The translations under genes and the position numbers were made by a program. DNA of 64,000 nt, taken from contig NZ_SMOK01000013.1 in NCBI RefSeq assembly GCF_004353925.1, positions 55,412 through 119,411 of the forward strand, written 5' to 3'. How positions within the stretch are numbered: the first letter of the stretch is position 1; every line of letters begins with the position of its first letter. Shown here piece after piece: positions 15,012 to 24,555 of the stretch. The notes below the pieces were generated by a model. That model was given only the letters and a program-made list of their open reading frames with translations, was not told the origin of the DNA and did not search any database. Source of the DNA: Pseudomonas sp. H9. GTDB taxonomy: Bacteria; Pseudomonadota; Gammaproteobacteria; Pseudomonadales; Pseudomonadaceae.

Positions 15012-16982
15012 TCACGCGCCAGTTGAGGTCGGGGTTTGTGCGGGAACATTCCGGCTTAGCAGGTCGCGCAGCTGATTTTTTTCCTCTGCGCTTAACTCGC
15101 TTTGACGTGCTTTTCTGAGCAAATGTTCCAGGCTTCGCTCGCGTTGGCGAGCTGACAAGCTAGTTATAGTGTCGAAAAACTGTTGTTCAAGGTTGTCGGC
15201 ATCGATCAGCCATTCCTTTTCCGCCAATGCCCGCAGCAACCGGCCTTGCTCGGTGCCGTGCCAGCGCGCGATCAGCTGTAGTGAGCGTAGCTCAGGATTC
15301 TTCTGCAAGGCTTCGAGCAGCGCCACCAGCAGTTGGGCGTAGACGTGTTCTTCGGCAGCAAAATGGCCGGCATCTTCGACTTTTTTGGCCAATTGCGGAT
15401 GGTGCAGCAGGGTACGCAGGGCGCTCAAGGTCGGGGGTTCTACAGAGGTCGGCACGCGTGGTGGTGCGTCCTGGCGCTGGCCGTTACGCTCCCAGGGTTT
15501 GCCTTTCTTGTCCCACGGCTTGCCGTCCCACTTCTTCTTGCCGCCCTTGTTCGGAGTCCACTGCTGCTGTGGTGGCGCGTATTCGGGCTGGTGAAAATCG
15601 CTGTAATCCGGGGTGTAGTCGGGGATGGCGTCGTAATCGATACCCGGGTCGTAAGCGGGCGGCGCTTCGGGGGCGGCGCTGTGGCTCAGTTGCTCGACCT
15701 GCTGATTGTCGAGGCCGGTGATCTCTTTCAGGCGACTGCGCATCAGGGTGCGAAGGTTGGCGCCGGGTACTTTTTCGATCAACGGTGCTGCCAGGGTCGC
15801 CATGTGCGCTTTGCCTTCAAGCGAACGCGGGTCTGCTTCCTCGGTCAACTGCTGGAAAAAGTAGTCGGCCAGCGGTTGGGCGTGCTGGTTGATGCGGGCG
15901 CGGAATGCGTCAGTGCCTTCGGCGCGGATCAACGTGTCCGGGTCTTCACCTTCGGGGAGAAACAGGAAGCGCGCCTTGCGGCCATCCTGCAGGCTCGAAA
16001 GGGTGGCCTCCAGTGCACGCCAGGCAGCATTGCGGCCCGCCTGGTCGCCGTCGAAGCAGAACAGTACGCTGGGAACGACGCGAAACAGGCGTTTGAGGTG
16101 TTCTTCGCTGGTCGCCGTGCCCAGGGTTGCCACGGCATTGCGCAGGCCTTGCTGGGCCAGGGCAATGACATCCATGTAGCCTTCGACCACGATGATTTCA
16201 TCGAGGTTGCGGTTGAACTTACGCGCTTCAAACAGCCCGTAAAGTTCCTGACCCTTGTGGAATACAGGGGTTTCCGGCGAGTTCAGGTACTTGGGCTTGT
16301 CGTCGCCGAGTACCCGGCCGCCGAAGGCAATGACCCGGCCGCGGCTGTCACGGATCGGAAACATCACCCGGTCGCGGAATCGGTCGTAGCGTTTGCCTGA
16401 TTCGGCGTTCTCGATCAGCAGACCGGCATCGATCATGGCCTTTTGTTGCAGGGTGTCGCTGCTCAAATGCTTGAACAGGTTGTCCCAGCCCGGCGGGGCA
16501 TAGCCCAGGCCGAAATCGCGGGCGATTTCACCAGACAGGCCACGGCCTTTGAGGTACTCCACCGCCGAGCGGCGGGTGGGGTGGCTTCGCAAGGCCTGAC
16601 GATAAAATTCGGCAGCCGCTTCCAGTAGGGGGTACAGCGGCGAGTCGGTTGGTTGTCGGGGCTTGTGCCCGCGACCGCCTTCTTCGCGTGGCACTTCCAT
16701 GCCGGCAGCTTTGGCCAGCTCTTCGACAGCCTGGGGAAAGTCCAGGTTGTCGTGGTCCATGATGAAGCCAAGGGCATTGCCGCCTGCGCCGCAACCAAAG
16801 CAGTAATAGAACTGCTTGTCGGGGCTTACGCTGAAGGACGGTGTTTTTTCCTTGTGGAATGGACAGCAGGCGGTGAGGTTCTTGCCGGCCTTTTTCAGTT
16901 GCACGCGCGAGCTCACCACATCGACGATGTCGGTACGGTTGAGGAGGTCGTCGATGAAACTTTGGGGAATCAGCCCGGCCAT
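15012..16982 (-). CDS. dnaG: DNA primase
   Basis: 656 aa. N-terminal CHC2 zinc finger (CPFHKEKTPSF...YYCFGCGAGG, about residues 40-64), TOPRIM catalytic core (VVEGYMDVIAL, then the DGDQAG acidic motif), a long Gln/Pro/Lys-rich linker (about 440-510, longer than in E. coli) and a C-terminal DnaB-binding domain. It makes RNA primers at the replication fork. Middle gene of rpsU-dnaG-rpoD. Confidence 0.98.
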   Translation of the reverse strand: MAGLIPQSFIDDLLNRTDIVDVVSSRVQLKKAGKNLTACCPFHKEKTPSFSVSPDKQFYYCFGCGAGGNALGFIMDHDNLDFPQAVEELAKAAGMEVPREEGGRGHKPRQPTDSPLYPLLEAAAEFYRQALRSHPTRRSAVEYLKGRGLSGEIARDFGLGYAPPGWDNLFKHLSSDTLQQKAMIDAGLLIENAESGKRYDRFRDRVMFPIRDSRGRVIAFGGRVLGDDKPKYLNSPETPVFHKGQELYGLFEARKFNRNLDEIIVVEGYMDVIALAQQGLRNAVATLGTATSEEHLKRLFRVVPSVLFCFDGDQAGRNAAWRALEATLSSLQDGRKARFLFLPEGEDPDTLIRAEGTDAFRARINQHAQPLADYFFQQLTEEADPRSLEGKAHMATLAAPLIEKVPGANLRTLMRSRLKEITGLDNQQVEQLSHSAAPEAPPAYDPGIDYDAIPDYTPDYSDFHQPEYAPPQQQWTPNKGGKKKWDGKPWDKKGKPWERNGQRQDAPPRVPTSVEPPTLSALRTLLHHPQLAKKVEDAGHFAAEEHVYAQLLVALLEALQKNPELRSLQLIARWHGTEQGRLLRALAEKEWLIDADNLEQQFFDTITSLSARQRERSLEHLLRKARQSELSAEEKNQLRDLLSRNVPAQTPTSTGA

Positions 16983-17238
16983 GGCACTCTCATCATCAGG
17001 CGATAAACAAGTGTAATCGCTAATGCTGCGGGAACGGCTTCGCGTTCGAGCGGTATCGAATGGCGTAACACAAAATTCGGAAAGACGTGCTCGTCTGCAG
17101 CCGGTTAGGGCTCGTCAGTAATGACGTGCACAGCTGGCGTTGAGGCCAGTTCTGACGATTCAGGCAGGTTGTTCACATTGCAGGGCAATGGAACGCCTCG
17201 GGCGCAAAGGCCAGAGGATCAAGCAACTACTGCCGGCA

Positions 17239-17257
17239 GCCCGGCTTTGGGCCGGGC
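17239..17257 (-). other. Intercistronic hairpin between rpsU and dnaG
   Basis: GCCCGGC-TTTGG-GCCGGGC (7-bp stem) 30 nt after the rpsU stop. There is no U tract on the minus strand, so it may act as a leaky attenuator or an RNA-processing/stability element, as is known between rpsU and dnaG in E. coli. The rest of the 304-bp gap (16983-17286) shows no gene. Confidence 0.5.
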
Positions 17258-17286
17258 GAGGCAGAAGCTTGCGACGGGCGTCTGTA

Positions 17287-17502
17287 TTAGTACAGACGAA
17301 CGGCGCGGCGCTGTTCGCGCTGAACTTTCTTGGCGTGACGTTTAACAGCGGCTGCTGCTTTGCGCTTACGCTCAGAAGTCGGCTTCTCGTAAAATTCGCG
17401 GCTACGAACTTCAGCCAGAACACCGGCTTTTTCGCAGGAGCGCTTGAAACGACGCAGAGCTACGTCGAAGGGTTCGTTCTCTTTAACTTTGACGGCTGGC
17501 AT
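17287..17502 (-). CDS. rpsU: 30S ribosomal protein bS21
   Basis: 71 aa, very basic, starting [21 protein letters not shown] and ending RRAVRLY, standard for bS21. It takes part in base-pairing of the 16S 3' end with mRNA at initiation. First gene of the macromolecular synthesis operon and divergent from tsaD. Confidence 0.99.
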
Positions 17503-17588
17503 CCAGAGCTACCTTCATTCATTACCGGGGGTCAACGAACTCGTGGCAAAAATGTGCACTGGAGAACGTCGGTTTTTAAGGGTTGCGG

Positions 17589-17617
17589 ATGTTAACCCTT
17601 AGCCAGCCGGAATGCAA
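17589..17617 (-). promoter_or_regulatory. Sigma-70 promoter candidate for rpsU-dnaG-rpoD
   Basis: On the minus strand TTGCAT (17617-17612) and TAACAT (17594-17589) are separated by 17 bp, about 85 bp before the rpsU start. No experimental start site is known to me. Confidence 0.5.
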
Positions 17618-17704
17618 AGCCTCTGATCGAAAACCGCTGGTCGGCATCGGGAGTGAGGACTATCATGCGCGCCTTCGAATTCAGCCTCCACAAGGCGCAG
17701 ACCC

Positions 17705-18730
17705 ATGCTAGTACTGGGATTGGAAACATCCTGCGACGAAACCGGCGTCGCATTATACGACAGTGAACGTGGCCTTTTGGCAGATGCACTGTTCAGTCAG
17801 ATCGACCTGCACCGCGCCTATGGTGGCGTGGTGCCGGAGCTGGCCTCGCGTGATCACGTCAAGCGCATGCTGCCGTTGATCAAGCAGGTGCTGGCCGAGG
17901 CCGACTGCGTAGCCACCGAAATCGATGCCATCGCTTACACCGCTGGCCCAGGTTTGGTCGGTGCGCTGTTGGTAGGGGCCTCGTGCGCGCAGGCGCTGGC
18001 GTTTGCCTGGGGTATCCCGGCGCTGGGCGTTCATCATATGGAAGGTCATTTGCTCGCGCCGATGCTTGAAGAGCAGCCGCCTGAGTTCCCGTTCGTCGCC
18101 TTGCTGGTGTCCGGCGGGCATACCCAGCTGGTGCGTGTGGACGGCATTGGCCGTTATGAACTGCTGGGCGAAACCCTCGACGATGCCGCAGGTGAAGCCT
18201 TCGATAAGACCGCCAAATTGATGGGCCTGAATTATCCAGGTGGCCCGGAAATCGCGCGCCTTGCGACTCAGGGCATGCCCGGGCGCTTTGTGTTCCCGCG
18301 GCCGATGACGGATCGCCCCGGCCTTGATTTCAGCTTCAGTGGCCTTAAAACCTTTGCCTTGAACACCTGGCAGCAATGCCAGAGTGCCGGAGACGACGGT
18401 GAACAAACCCGTTGCGACGTGGCACTGGCCTTCCAGCAGGCGGTGGTAGAGACTTTGACCATCAAGTGCAAGCGGGCCTTGAAGCAAACCGGCCTCAAGC
18501 GCCTGGTGATCGCCGGTGGTGTCAGTGCCAATAAGGCCTTGCGCACTTCGTTGGAAGAAATGCTCGCGGGCATCAAGGGTAATGTGTATTACGCCCGGCC
18601 ACAGTTCTGCACTGATAACGGCGCCATGATTGCCTATGCAGGCTGCCAGCGTCTGGCGGCAGGGCAGCATGAAAGCCTGGCGATCAGTGTGCAGGCTCGT
18701 TGGCCAATGGAGCAACTGGCGCCGTTGTAA
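17705..18730 (+). CDS. tsaD: tRNA N6-threonylcarbamoyladenosine synthase subunit TsaD
   Basis: 341 aa, the usual length. It opens [14 protein letters not shown] (ASKHA ATPase fold), contains the metal-binding HHMEGHL near residue 110, [18 protein letters not shown] and VIAGGVSAN. It transfers the threonylcarbamoyl group to A37 of ANN-decoding tRNAs with TsaB/TsaE. Divergent from rpsU as in many gammaproteobacteria. Confidence 0.98.
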   Translation: MLVLGLETSCDETGVALYDSERGLLADALFSQIDLHRAYGGVVPELASRDHVKRMLPLIKQVLAEADCVATEIDAIAYTAGPGLVGALLVGASCAQALAFAWGIPALGVHHMEGHLLAPMLEEQPPEFPFVALLVSGGHTQLVRVDGIGRYELLGETLDDAAGEAFDKTAKLMGLNYPGGPEIARLATQGMPGRFVFPRPMTDRPGLDFSFSGLKTFALNTWQQCQSAGDDGEQTRCDVALAFQQAVVETLTIKCKRALKQTGLKRLVIAGGVSANKALRTSLEEMLAGIKGNVYYARPQFCTDNGAMIAYAGCQRLAAGQHESLAISVQARWPMEQLAPL

Positions 18731-18753
18731 TGAACGGCGCTCATGCGCAGGAT

Positions 18754-19323
18754 TCAGAAATGCCGTTCGCGGCCGGCAAAAAGGTCGCGTAAATTGCCAC
18801 GGTGACGCCAGACGATCAGCACGGTCAGCACGCTGATCGGCAGCAACGCTTCTGGCTCGCGCCAAGCCAGCAACGGCAGGGTCAGGGGAGTGGCAATCAG
18901 TGATGCCAATGAACTGGTGCGGGTCAGGTAGAAGGTAAGTACCCAGGCGCTGATGGCCAGCAGTGCTGCGGGCGGGTAGAGGCCCAGCAGCAGGCCGGCG
19001 GCGGTGGCAACACCTTTGCCGCCACGAAAACAGAAGTACACCGGGAACAGGTGGCCGATGACTGCACACAAGCCAATCCAGGCCTGTTGTTGCAGGTCGA
19101 GGCCGGCAAGATTGGCGATCAGTACGGGTAGCAAGCCCTTGCACAGGTCGCCTAGCAGGGTCAGGATCGCCAATTTGCGGCCGGCCAGGCGCAGCATGTT
19201 GGTTGCACCGGCATTGCCTGAACCGCTCATACGCGGGTCCGGGCTGCCATTGAGGCGGCTGAGGAGAATGGCAAAGGACAGCGAGCCGAGCAGGTAGGCG
19301 AGCAACGCCAGTAACCAAAACAT
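18754..19323 (-). CDS. plsY: Glycerol-3-phosphate acyltransferase PlsY
   Basis: 189 aa integral membrane protein with about five hydrophobic segments and the PlsY signatures [31 protein letters not shown] and [10 protein letters not shown]. It transfers acyl groups from acyl phosphate to glycerol-3-phosphate at the inner membrane, the first step of phospholipid synthesis. Convergent with tsaD and divergent from folB. Confidence 0.97.
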   Translation of the reverse strand: MFWLLALLAYLLGSLSFAILLSRLNGSPDPRMSGSGNAGATNMLRLAGRKLAILTLLGDLCKGLLPVLIANLAGLDLQQQAWIGLCAVIGHLFPVYFCFRGGKGVATAAGLLLGLYPPAALLAISAWVLTFYLTRTSSLASLIATPLTLPLLAWREPEALLPISVLTVLIVWRHRGNLRDLFAGRERHF

Positions 19324-19397
19324 GCTAACTATTCCGGGCGAGGACGCCCTGATTCTAACGGCGCCAGTCGCCCTTGTCGTGCAGTGGAGAGAAGTGC

Positions 19398-19751
19398 TTG
19401 GACAGAGTGTTCATCGAAGGCCTGGAAGTCGATACCGTCATCGGTGCTTATGACTGGGAGCGGGGGATTCGCCAGTGCCTGCGTCTGGACCTGCGATTTG
19501 CCTGGGATAACCGTCCGGCAGCGGCGGGTGACGACCTGACCTTGGCGTTGGACTACGCCAGCGTGACTGCACGCATTCAGGCGTTTGCCGAAACATCCGA
19601 GTTCCAGTTGGTTGAAACCTTTGCCGAGCGGCTGGCAGCGGTGTTGATGCAGGAGTTCCAGATCCCCTGGTTGCAGCTCAAACTGACCAAGCCCGGCGCT
19701 GTGTCGGCCGCCACCGGTGTGGGCGTGGAGATTGAGCGCGGATGTCTCTGA
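19398..19751 (+). CDS. folB: Dihydroneopterin aldolase
   Basis: 117 aa from a TTG start at 19398. I chose it because GGAGAG lies six bases upstream and the product then begins (M)[20 protein letters not shown], the normal FolB N-terminus; the ATG at 19374 would add an unlikely MSCSGEKC leader. Catalytic features include the early IGAYDWER segment and KPGAV near the end. It converts dihydroneopterin to 6-hydroxymethyl-dihydropterin. It overlaps folK by 10 bp, giving consecutive folate steps. Confidence 0.96.
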   Translation: MDRVFIEGLEVDTVIGAYDWERGIRQCLRLDLRFAWDNRPAAAGDDLTLALDYASVTARIQAFAETSEFQLVETFAERLAAVLMQEFQIPWLQLKLTKPGAVSAATGVGVEIERGCL

Positions 19752-20251
19752 ACCGGGTTTATCTTGGCCTTGGCAGCAATGTCGAGCGAGAACGGCATTT
19801 GTGTGCGGGGCTGGATGCTCTGGCGGAAATATTGACCGATTTGCGCTGCTCGGCGGTATTCGAAAGCCAGGCGGTGGGCATCAAAAGTGGGCCTTTTTTC
19901 AATTTGGTGGTGACTGGGCTGACCGCTTTGCCACTGATGGAGCTAGACCGCCGGCTTAAGTTCATCGAAGCCGATAACGGTCGCTATGCGCCTGAGCGCA
20001 AGGGGTTGCCGTTGGATATCGATGTGCTGATGTACAACGATTTGCATGGCAGTTTTGATGGCTTGGTGCTGCCTCGGGCCGAAATTCTCAAGAACGCGTT
20101 TGTGTTGTGGCCGCTTTCGCTGCTTGCGCCGCAAATGGTGCATCCGGGCACAGGCAAGCCTATCGCACAGATGTGGGCCGAGGCGCAGATTGAGCAAGTG
20201 TTGGCACCGGTGCCGTTTGAATGGCGTGGCCAGCAGTTGACGAATCTCTGA
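19742..20251 (+). CDS. folK: 6-hydroxymethyl-dihydropterin pyrophosphokinase (HPPK)
   Basis: 169 aa. Starts VYLGLGSNVERERHL, contains FFNLVVTG and the HPPK signature GRYAPERKGLPLDIDVLMYND, then LPRAEILKNAFVLWPL. It pyrophosphorylates the product of FolB for dihydropteroate synthesis. It overlaps folB, with its start inside the folB end. Confidence 0.97.
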   Translation: MSLNRVYLGLGSNVERERHLCAGLDALAEILTDLRCSAVFESQAVGIKSGPFFNLVVTGLTALPLMELDRRLKFIEADNGRYAPERKGLPLDIDVLMYNDLHGSFDGLVLPRAEILKNAFVLWPLSLLAPQMVHPGTGKPIAQMWAEAQIEQVLAPVPFEWRGQQLTNL

Positions 20252-20311
20252 TCGCGGGGCAAGCCCGCTCCCACTGGAATGGTTTCTGTGGGAGCGGGCT
20301 TGCCCCGCGAT
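20251..20311. repeat. REP pair, stems facing outward
   Basis: ATCGCGGGGCAAGCCCGCTC (20251 on) and its inverted copy ending GCGAT at 20311, with a 13-nt spacer. It begins exactly at the folK stop codon and lies before the convergent cca stop, where it may act as a transcript barrier. Confidence 0.9.
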
Positions 20312-20315
20312 GGTT

Positions 20316-21533
20316 TCAACCCTTATAGGCTTTCAGTGCCTTCAGGCGCTCCCCTTTAAGGGCCTCGCCCAATGCCTGCCCAGTCAGGCCCTTCTGCACC
20401 AACGGCTGCACCTGTACCGCCCGTGCAGCTGCCGCCGCGCCTCGCAGGTACTGCGCCTGTGGATAGTCGCGCTGTTCCAGCCCTTTGCGCCCTCGGGCGT
20501 CCATTTCGCACGCGGCAATGAACTCTTCAAAGCGCTGCGGCCGACGATAAACGTCAAAACTCTGTAGCAGTTCAAGTAAGGTCGAGGCCTTGAGCTCCAG
20601 AGCACGATGGCAATGGGTGTGGTACTCGCCGACCAGCATGGCCAGTTCCTGACATTCGCGGGGCACCTTGAAGCGCTGGTTGACGGCCTTGATCAACTTG
20701 AGCCCGCGATGCTCGTGTGCGATGTGCCGAGGCCACTCCGCTTCCGGCGTCAGCCCCTTGCCCAGATCATGCAGCAGGCAGGCCCAGCGTACGCTAAGAG
20801 GCTGTTGGTGCTGCGCAGCTTGCTCCAGCACGGCCAGGGTATGGATGCCGCTGTCGATCTCGGGGTGGTGGGCAGGTGGTTGGGGTACGCCAAACAGGGC
20901 GTCAAGTTCCGGGATCAGTTCCTTCAAGGCGCCGCAATCGCGCAGTACCTGGATAAACACCTGGGGTTGGTCTTCCATCAGTGCTCGGGAGATTTCCTTC
21001 CAGCTGCGTTCTGCGGTCAGTGCCTGGAGCTCACCGGATTCGCTGAGCTGACGCATCAGTTCAATGGTTTCGGGGGCCACAGTGAAACCCATGCTGGCGT
21101 AGCGCGCAGCGAAACGGGCGACACGCAGGACACGCAAGGGATCTTCGGCGAACGCCGGGGATACATGGCGTAAAATTCGGGCTTGCAGGTCTTTCTGGCC
21201 ATTGTAAGGGTCGCTGATATTGCCCTGTTCATCTTCAGCCATGGCGTTGATGGTCAGGTCACGCCGGATCAGGTCTTCTTCAAGTGTGACCTCGGGGCTG
21301 GCGTGGAAAGTGAAGCCGCCGTACCCACGCCCACTCTTGCGCTCGGTGCGCGCCAATGCGTACTCCTCGCCGCTTTTGGGGTGGATGAACACTGGGAAGT
21401 CGGCACCCACAGGTCGATAACCGAGTGCCTGCATTTGCTCTGCGCTAGCGCCGACCACCACCCAGTCAATATCACTGACCGGTTGGCCGAGCAGGCGGTC
21501 GCGCACGGCACCGCCGACTTTGTAGATCTGCAT
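20316..21533 (-). CDS. cca: CCA tRNA nucleotidyltransferase
   Basis: 405 aa. N-terminal nucleotidyltransferase domain with [10 protein letters not shown] and the DIDWVVVG metal motif, then [10 protein letters not shown], and a C-terminal HD domain (HDLGKG near residue 255), giving the multifunctional gammaproteobacterial form that also has phosphohydrolase activity. It adds or repairs the CCA end of tRNAs. Convergent with folBK across the REP pair. Confidence 0.97.
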   Translation of the reverse strand: MQIYKVGGAVRDRLLGQPVSDIDWVVVGASAEQMQALGYRPVGADFPVFIHPKSGEEYALARTERKSGRGYGGFTFHASPEVTLEEDLIRRDLTINAMAEDEQGNISDPYNGQKDLQARILRHVSPAFAEDPLRVLRVARFAARYASMGFTVAPETIELMRQLSESGELQALTAERSWKEISRALMEDQPQVFIQVLRDCGALKELIPELDALFGVPQPPAHHPEIDSGIHTLAVLEQAAQHQQPLSVRWACLLHDLGKGLTPEAEWPRHIAHEHRGLKLIKAVNQRFKVPRECQELAMLVGEYHTHCHRALELKASTLLELLQSFDVYRRPQRFEEFIAACEMDARGRKGLEQRDYPQAQYLRGAAAAARAVQVQPLVQKGLTGQALGEALKGERLKALKAYKG

Positions 21534-21589
21534 GAAAATCCTCCGTTGATACCACAGGATACCCTGTCTGGTCGCAACGGAGGGGTAGG

Positions 21590-23152
21590 CTAGAGGTGCA
21601 CGACGGCCAGGTCCAGGCGTCCGTACTCTGCTTCGCTGTGTTCGCCTTTGGGCGGCACGTGGTGGGTTTTCATGATCTGGTCACCTTGCAGGGTTTCCAG
21701 GTGGATGTCGAAGCCCCAGAGGCGGTGCAAGTGCTTGAGGACTTCTTCGGTCGAGTCGCCCAGTGGCTTGCGGTCGTGTTGCTGGTGGCGCAGGGTCAGA
21801 GAGCGGTCGCCGCGGCGGTCGATGCTCCAGATCTGCACGTTGGGTTCACGGTTGCCCAGGTTGTATTGGGCTGCCAGGGTTTCGCGGATGATCCGATAGC
21901 CGCTTTCGTCGTGGATAGCCGGTACCAGCAGGTCATCACGTTGGTCGTCGTCGAGGATGCTGAACAGCTTGAGATCCCGGATGACCGTAGGTGACAGGTA
22001 CTGCAGGATGAAGCTCTCATCCTTGAAGCTGCTCATGGCGAACTTGATGGTCGACAGCCAGTCGCTGCCAGCGATGTCGGGGAACCAGCGACGGTCTTCT
22101 TCCGTGGGGTTTTCGCACATGCGACGTATGTCGCGGTACATGGCAAAGCCCAAAGCGTAAGGGTTGATGCCGCTGTAGTAGGGGCTGTCGAATCCGGGTT
22201 GAAACACCACGCTGGTATGCGACTGCAAGAACTCCATCATGAAGCCTTCGGTCACCAGGCCTTCGTCGTACAGGTCGTTCATCAGGGTGTAGTGCCAGAA
22301 GGTGGCCCAGCCTTCGTTCATCACCTGGGTCTGGCGTTGTGGGTAGAAGTATTGGGCAATCTTGCGCACGATGCGCACGATCTCGCGCTGCCAGGGCTCA
22401 AGCAGCGGCGCATGTTTCTCGATGAAATAGAGGATGTTCTCCTGAGGTTCGGCCGGGAAGCGCGCATTGTCGCGTTCGCTGTTTTTGTCGGCGCCTTTGG
22501 GAATGGTGCGCCAGAGATCGTTGATCTGTTTCTGCAGATGCTCTTCGCGTTCCTTCTGGCGCCGCCGTTCTTCTTCAGCGGAAATCGGGTAAGGGCGCTT
22601 GTAGCGGTCGACACCGTAATTCATCAGGGCATGACAAGAGTCGAGCAAGTCTTCCACCGCATCAATGCCGTGGCGTTCTTCGCACTGGGTGATGTACTGC
22701 TTGGCAAATACCAGGTAATCGATGATCGAGCTGGCGTCCGTCCAGGTGCGGAACAGGTAATTGCCCTTGAAGAAGCTGTTATGACCGTAGCAAGCGTGGG
22801 CAACCACCAGCGCTTGCATGCAGATGGTGTTTTCTTCCATCAGGTAGGCAATGCACGGGTCGGAGTTGATCACGATCTCATAGGCCAAGCCCATCTGGCC
22901 TCGGCTGTAGGATTTCTCGGTACTGAGGAAGTGTTTGCCGTAGGACCAGTGGTGATAGCCCAGGGGCATGCCGACGGAAGCATAAGCGTCCATCATTTGT
23001 TCAGCCGTAATCACTTCAATCTGGTTGGGGTAGGTGTCCAGGGCATAGCGCTCGGCCAGGCGGCTGATTTCCCGGTCATAGGCCTGGATCAGTTCGAATG
23101 TCCATTCGGACCCGGTGGAAATGGGTTGGCGCTTCTGCTCTCTAGCGGTCAT
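21590..23152 (-). CDS. SpoVR family protein
   Basis: 520 aa, typical of SpoVR. Recognisable segments are the N-terminal [43 protein letters not shown] and NEGWATFWH, with histidine and glutamate clusters that suggest a metal-dependent hydrolase-like fold. The biochemical role is unknown; it is co-inherited with YeaH and PrkA and linked to stationary-phase and nitrogen stress in enterobacteria. It overlaps yeaH by 4 bp. Confidence 0.94.
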   Translation of the reverse strand: MTAREQKRQPISTGSEWTFELIQAYDREISRLAERYALDTYPNQIEVITAEQMMDAYASVGMPLGYHHWSYGKHFLSTEKSYSRGQMGLAYEIVINSDPCIAYLMEENTICMQALVVAHACYGHNSFFKGNYLFRTWTDASSIIDYLVFAKQYITQCEERHGIDAVEDLLDSCHALMNYGVDRYKRPYPISAEEERRRQKEREEHLQKQINDLWRTIPKGADKNSERDNARFPAEPQENILYFIEKHAPLLEPWQREIVRIVRKIAQYFYPQRQTQVMNEGWATFWHYTLMNDLYDEGLVTEGFMMEFLQSHTSVVFQPGFDSPYYSGINPYALGFAMYRDIRRMCENPTEEDRRWFPDIAGSDWLSTIKFAMSSFKDESFILQYLSPTVIRDLKLFSILDDDQRDDLLVPAIHDESGYRIIRETLAAQYNLGNREPNVQIWSIDRRGDRSLTLRHQQHDRKPLGDSTEEVLKHLHRLWGFDIHLETLQGDQIMKTHHVPPKGEHSEAEYGRLDLAVVHL

Positions 23153-24420
23153 GTCACTAACCTGCGCTGGAAGAGTTCACGGAAGACCGGATAGATATCG
23201 CCGGCCGACACCAGCTGTTGCTGGGCGAATGTATCGGCAAAGGCTTCGCCGATCCGTTCATATTCGTACCACAATGCCTGATGTTCGCGAGGGGTGATCT
23301 CAACGTAAGTGTAGTACTGGACGAACGGCATGATCTGCTTGGTGAGGATCTCGCGGCAGATCGGCGAGTCGTCGTTCCAGTTGTCACCGTCCGAGGCTTG
23401 GGCGGCGTAGATATTCCACTCATTGGCCGGGTAGCGTTCGGCCATGACTTCCTGCATTAGCTTCAGGGCGCTGGAGACAATGGTGCCGCCGGTTTCCCGG
23501 GAGTAGAAAAACTCCTCTTCATCGACTTCGCGTGCGCTGGTGTGGTGGCGGATGAACACCACTTCGATTTTTTCGTAATTGCGCTTGAGGAACAGGTACA
23601 GAAGGATGAAAAAGCGTTTGGCGATGTCTTTGGTGGCTTGGGTCATTGAGCCAGACACGTCCATCAGGCAGAACATCACGGCTTTGCTGCTGGGGTTGGG
23701 TTGTTTGACCAGCAGGTTGTATTTGAGGTCGAAGGTATCCAGAAACGGCACGCGGTTGATGCGTGCGCTCAAACGCGCGATTTCCGCTTCAATTTCCTGG
23801 ATATCGCCGAAGTTGTCTGGCTCTTCTCGTTTAAGGCGCGCCAGTTCCTCTTGCGCTTCGCGCAGCTTGGCACGGCTGCTGCCGGACAAGGCAATACGCC
23901 TGGCGTGAGCGGAGCGTAGGGTGCGGATGATATTGATGCGTGAGGGGTTGCCTTCGTTACTGATGCCGGCGCGGACTGTCTTGAAGGTGTCAGTACCAGC
24001 CAGGTGACGTTTGACCAGGTTGGGCAGCTCCAGGTCTTCAAACATGAATTCGAGAAATTCTTCCTGGGTAATCTGGAAGACGAACTCGTCCATGCCTTCG
24101 CCGGAGTTGCCGGCCTTGCCGCGGCCGCCACCTCCGCCGCCGCCTTGTGGGCGGGCAATGTGTTCCCCCGCGGTGAACTCCTTGTTGCCTGGGTGTACTA
24201 CCGTCTGTTTGCCGCCGCGGCCATGATGAAGCACCGGCTCGTCGATATCGCGTCCGGGAATGCTGATCTGCTCGCCATGCTCCATGTCGGTAATGGAGCG
24301 GCGGCTTACGGCCTCTTCGACGGCTTTCTTGATGTGGTCACGGTAACGCCGCAAAAAGCGCTGGCGGTTGACCGTACTCTTGTTTTTGCCGTTAAGGCGT
24401 CGGTCGATCACATAGCTCAT
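23149..24420 (-). CDS. yeaH: YeaH/YhbH family protein (DUF444)
   Basis: 423 aa from the ATG at 24420, which has a strong GGAGGGA and starts [20 protein letters not shown]; a longer frame to 24474 runs through repeat sequence and is rejected. There is a glycine run ([11 protein letters not shown], about residue 90-100) and a C-terminal VWA-like domain with the MIDAS motif DVSGSMTQ, suggesting a metal-dependent protein interaction. Middle gene of prkA-yeaH-spoVR. Confidence 0.95.
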   Translation of the reverse strand: MSYVIDRRLNGKNKSTVNRQRFLRRYRDHIKKAVEEAVSRRSITDMEHGEQISIPGRDIDEPVLHHGRGGKQTVVHPGNKEFTAGEHIARPQGGGGGGGRGKAGNSGEGMDEFVFQITQEEFLEFMFEDLELPNLVKRHLAGTDTFKTVRAGISNEGNPSRINIIRTLRSAHARRIALSGSSRAKLREAQEELARLKREEPDNFGDIQEIEAEIARLSARINRVPFLDTFDLKYNLLVKQPNPSSKAVMFCLMDVSGSMTQATKDIAKRFFILLYLFLKRNYEKIEVVFIRHHTSAREVDEEEFFYSRETGGTIVSSALKLMQEVMAERYPANEWNIYAAQASDGDNWNDDSPICREILTKQIMPFVQYYTYVEITPREHQALWYEYERIGEAFADTFAQQQLVSAGDIYPVFRELFQRRLVT

Positions 24421-24436
24421 AGGTCCCTCCGGGGGT

Positions 24437-24553
24437 AGGCGGTAGCTGCGCAAGCTGCAAGCTTCAAGTCGCAAGCTTCAAGATCGGGCACGCAGGTAAT
24501 GCGATGCGTGCGCCGGACTTGCAGCTGAAAGCTTGCCGCTTGCAGCTCCTGCC
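24437..24553. repeat. AAGCTTCAAG/GCAAGCTTG-type intergenic repeat cluster
   Basis: Several short direct and inverted copies (CAAGCTGCAAGCTTCAAG, GCAAGCTTCAAG, and the inverted CTTGCAGCTGAAAGCTTG) fill the prkA-yeaH gap. Similar clusters occur at 59175-59250 and 63711-63795. Confidence 0.7.
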
Positions 24554-24555
24554 GC

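Noticed and set aside
17753..19318. 521-aa minus-strand frame
   Set aside because: Antisense to tsaD and out of frame with plsY; no recognisable domain.
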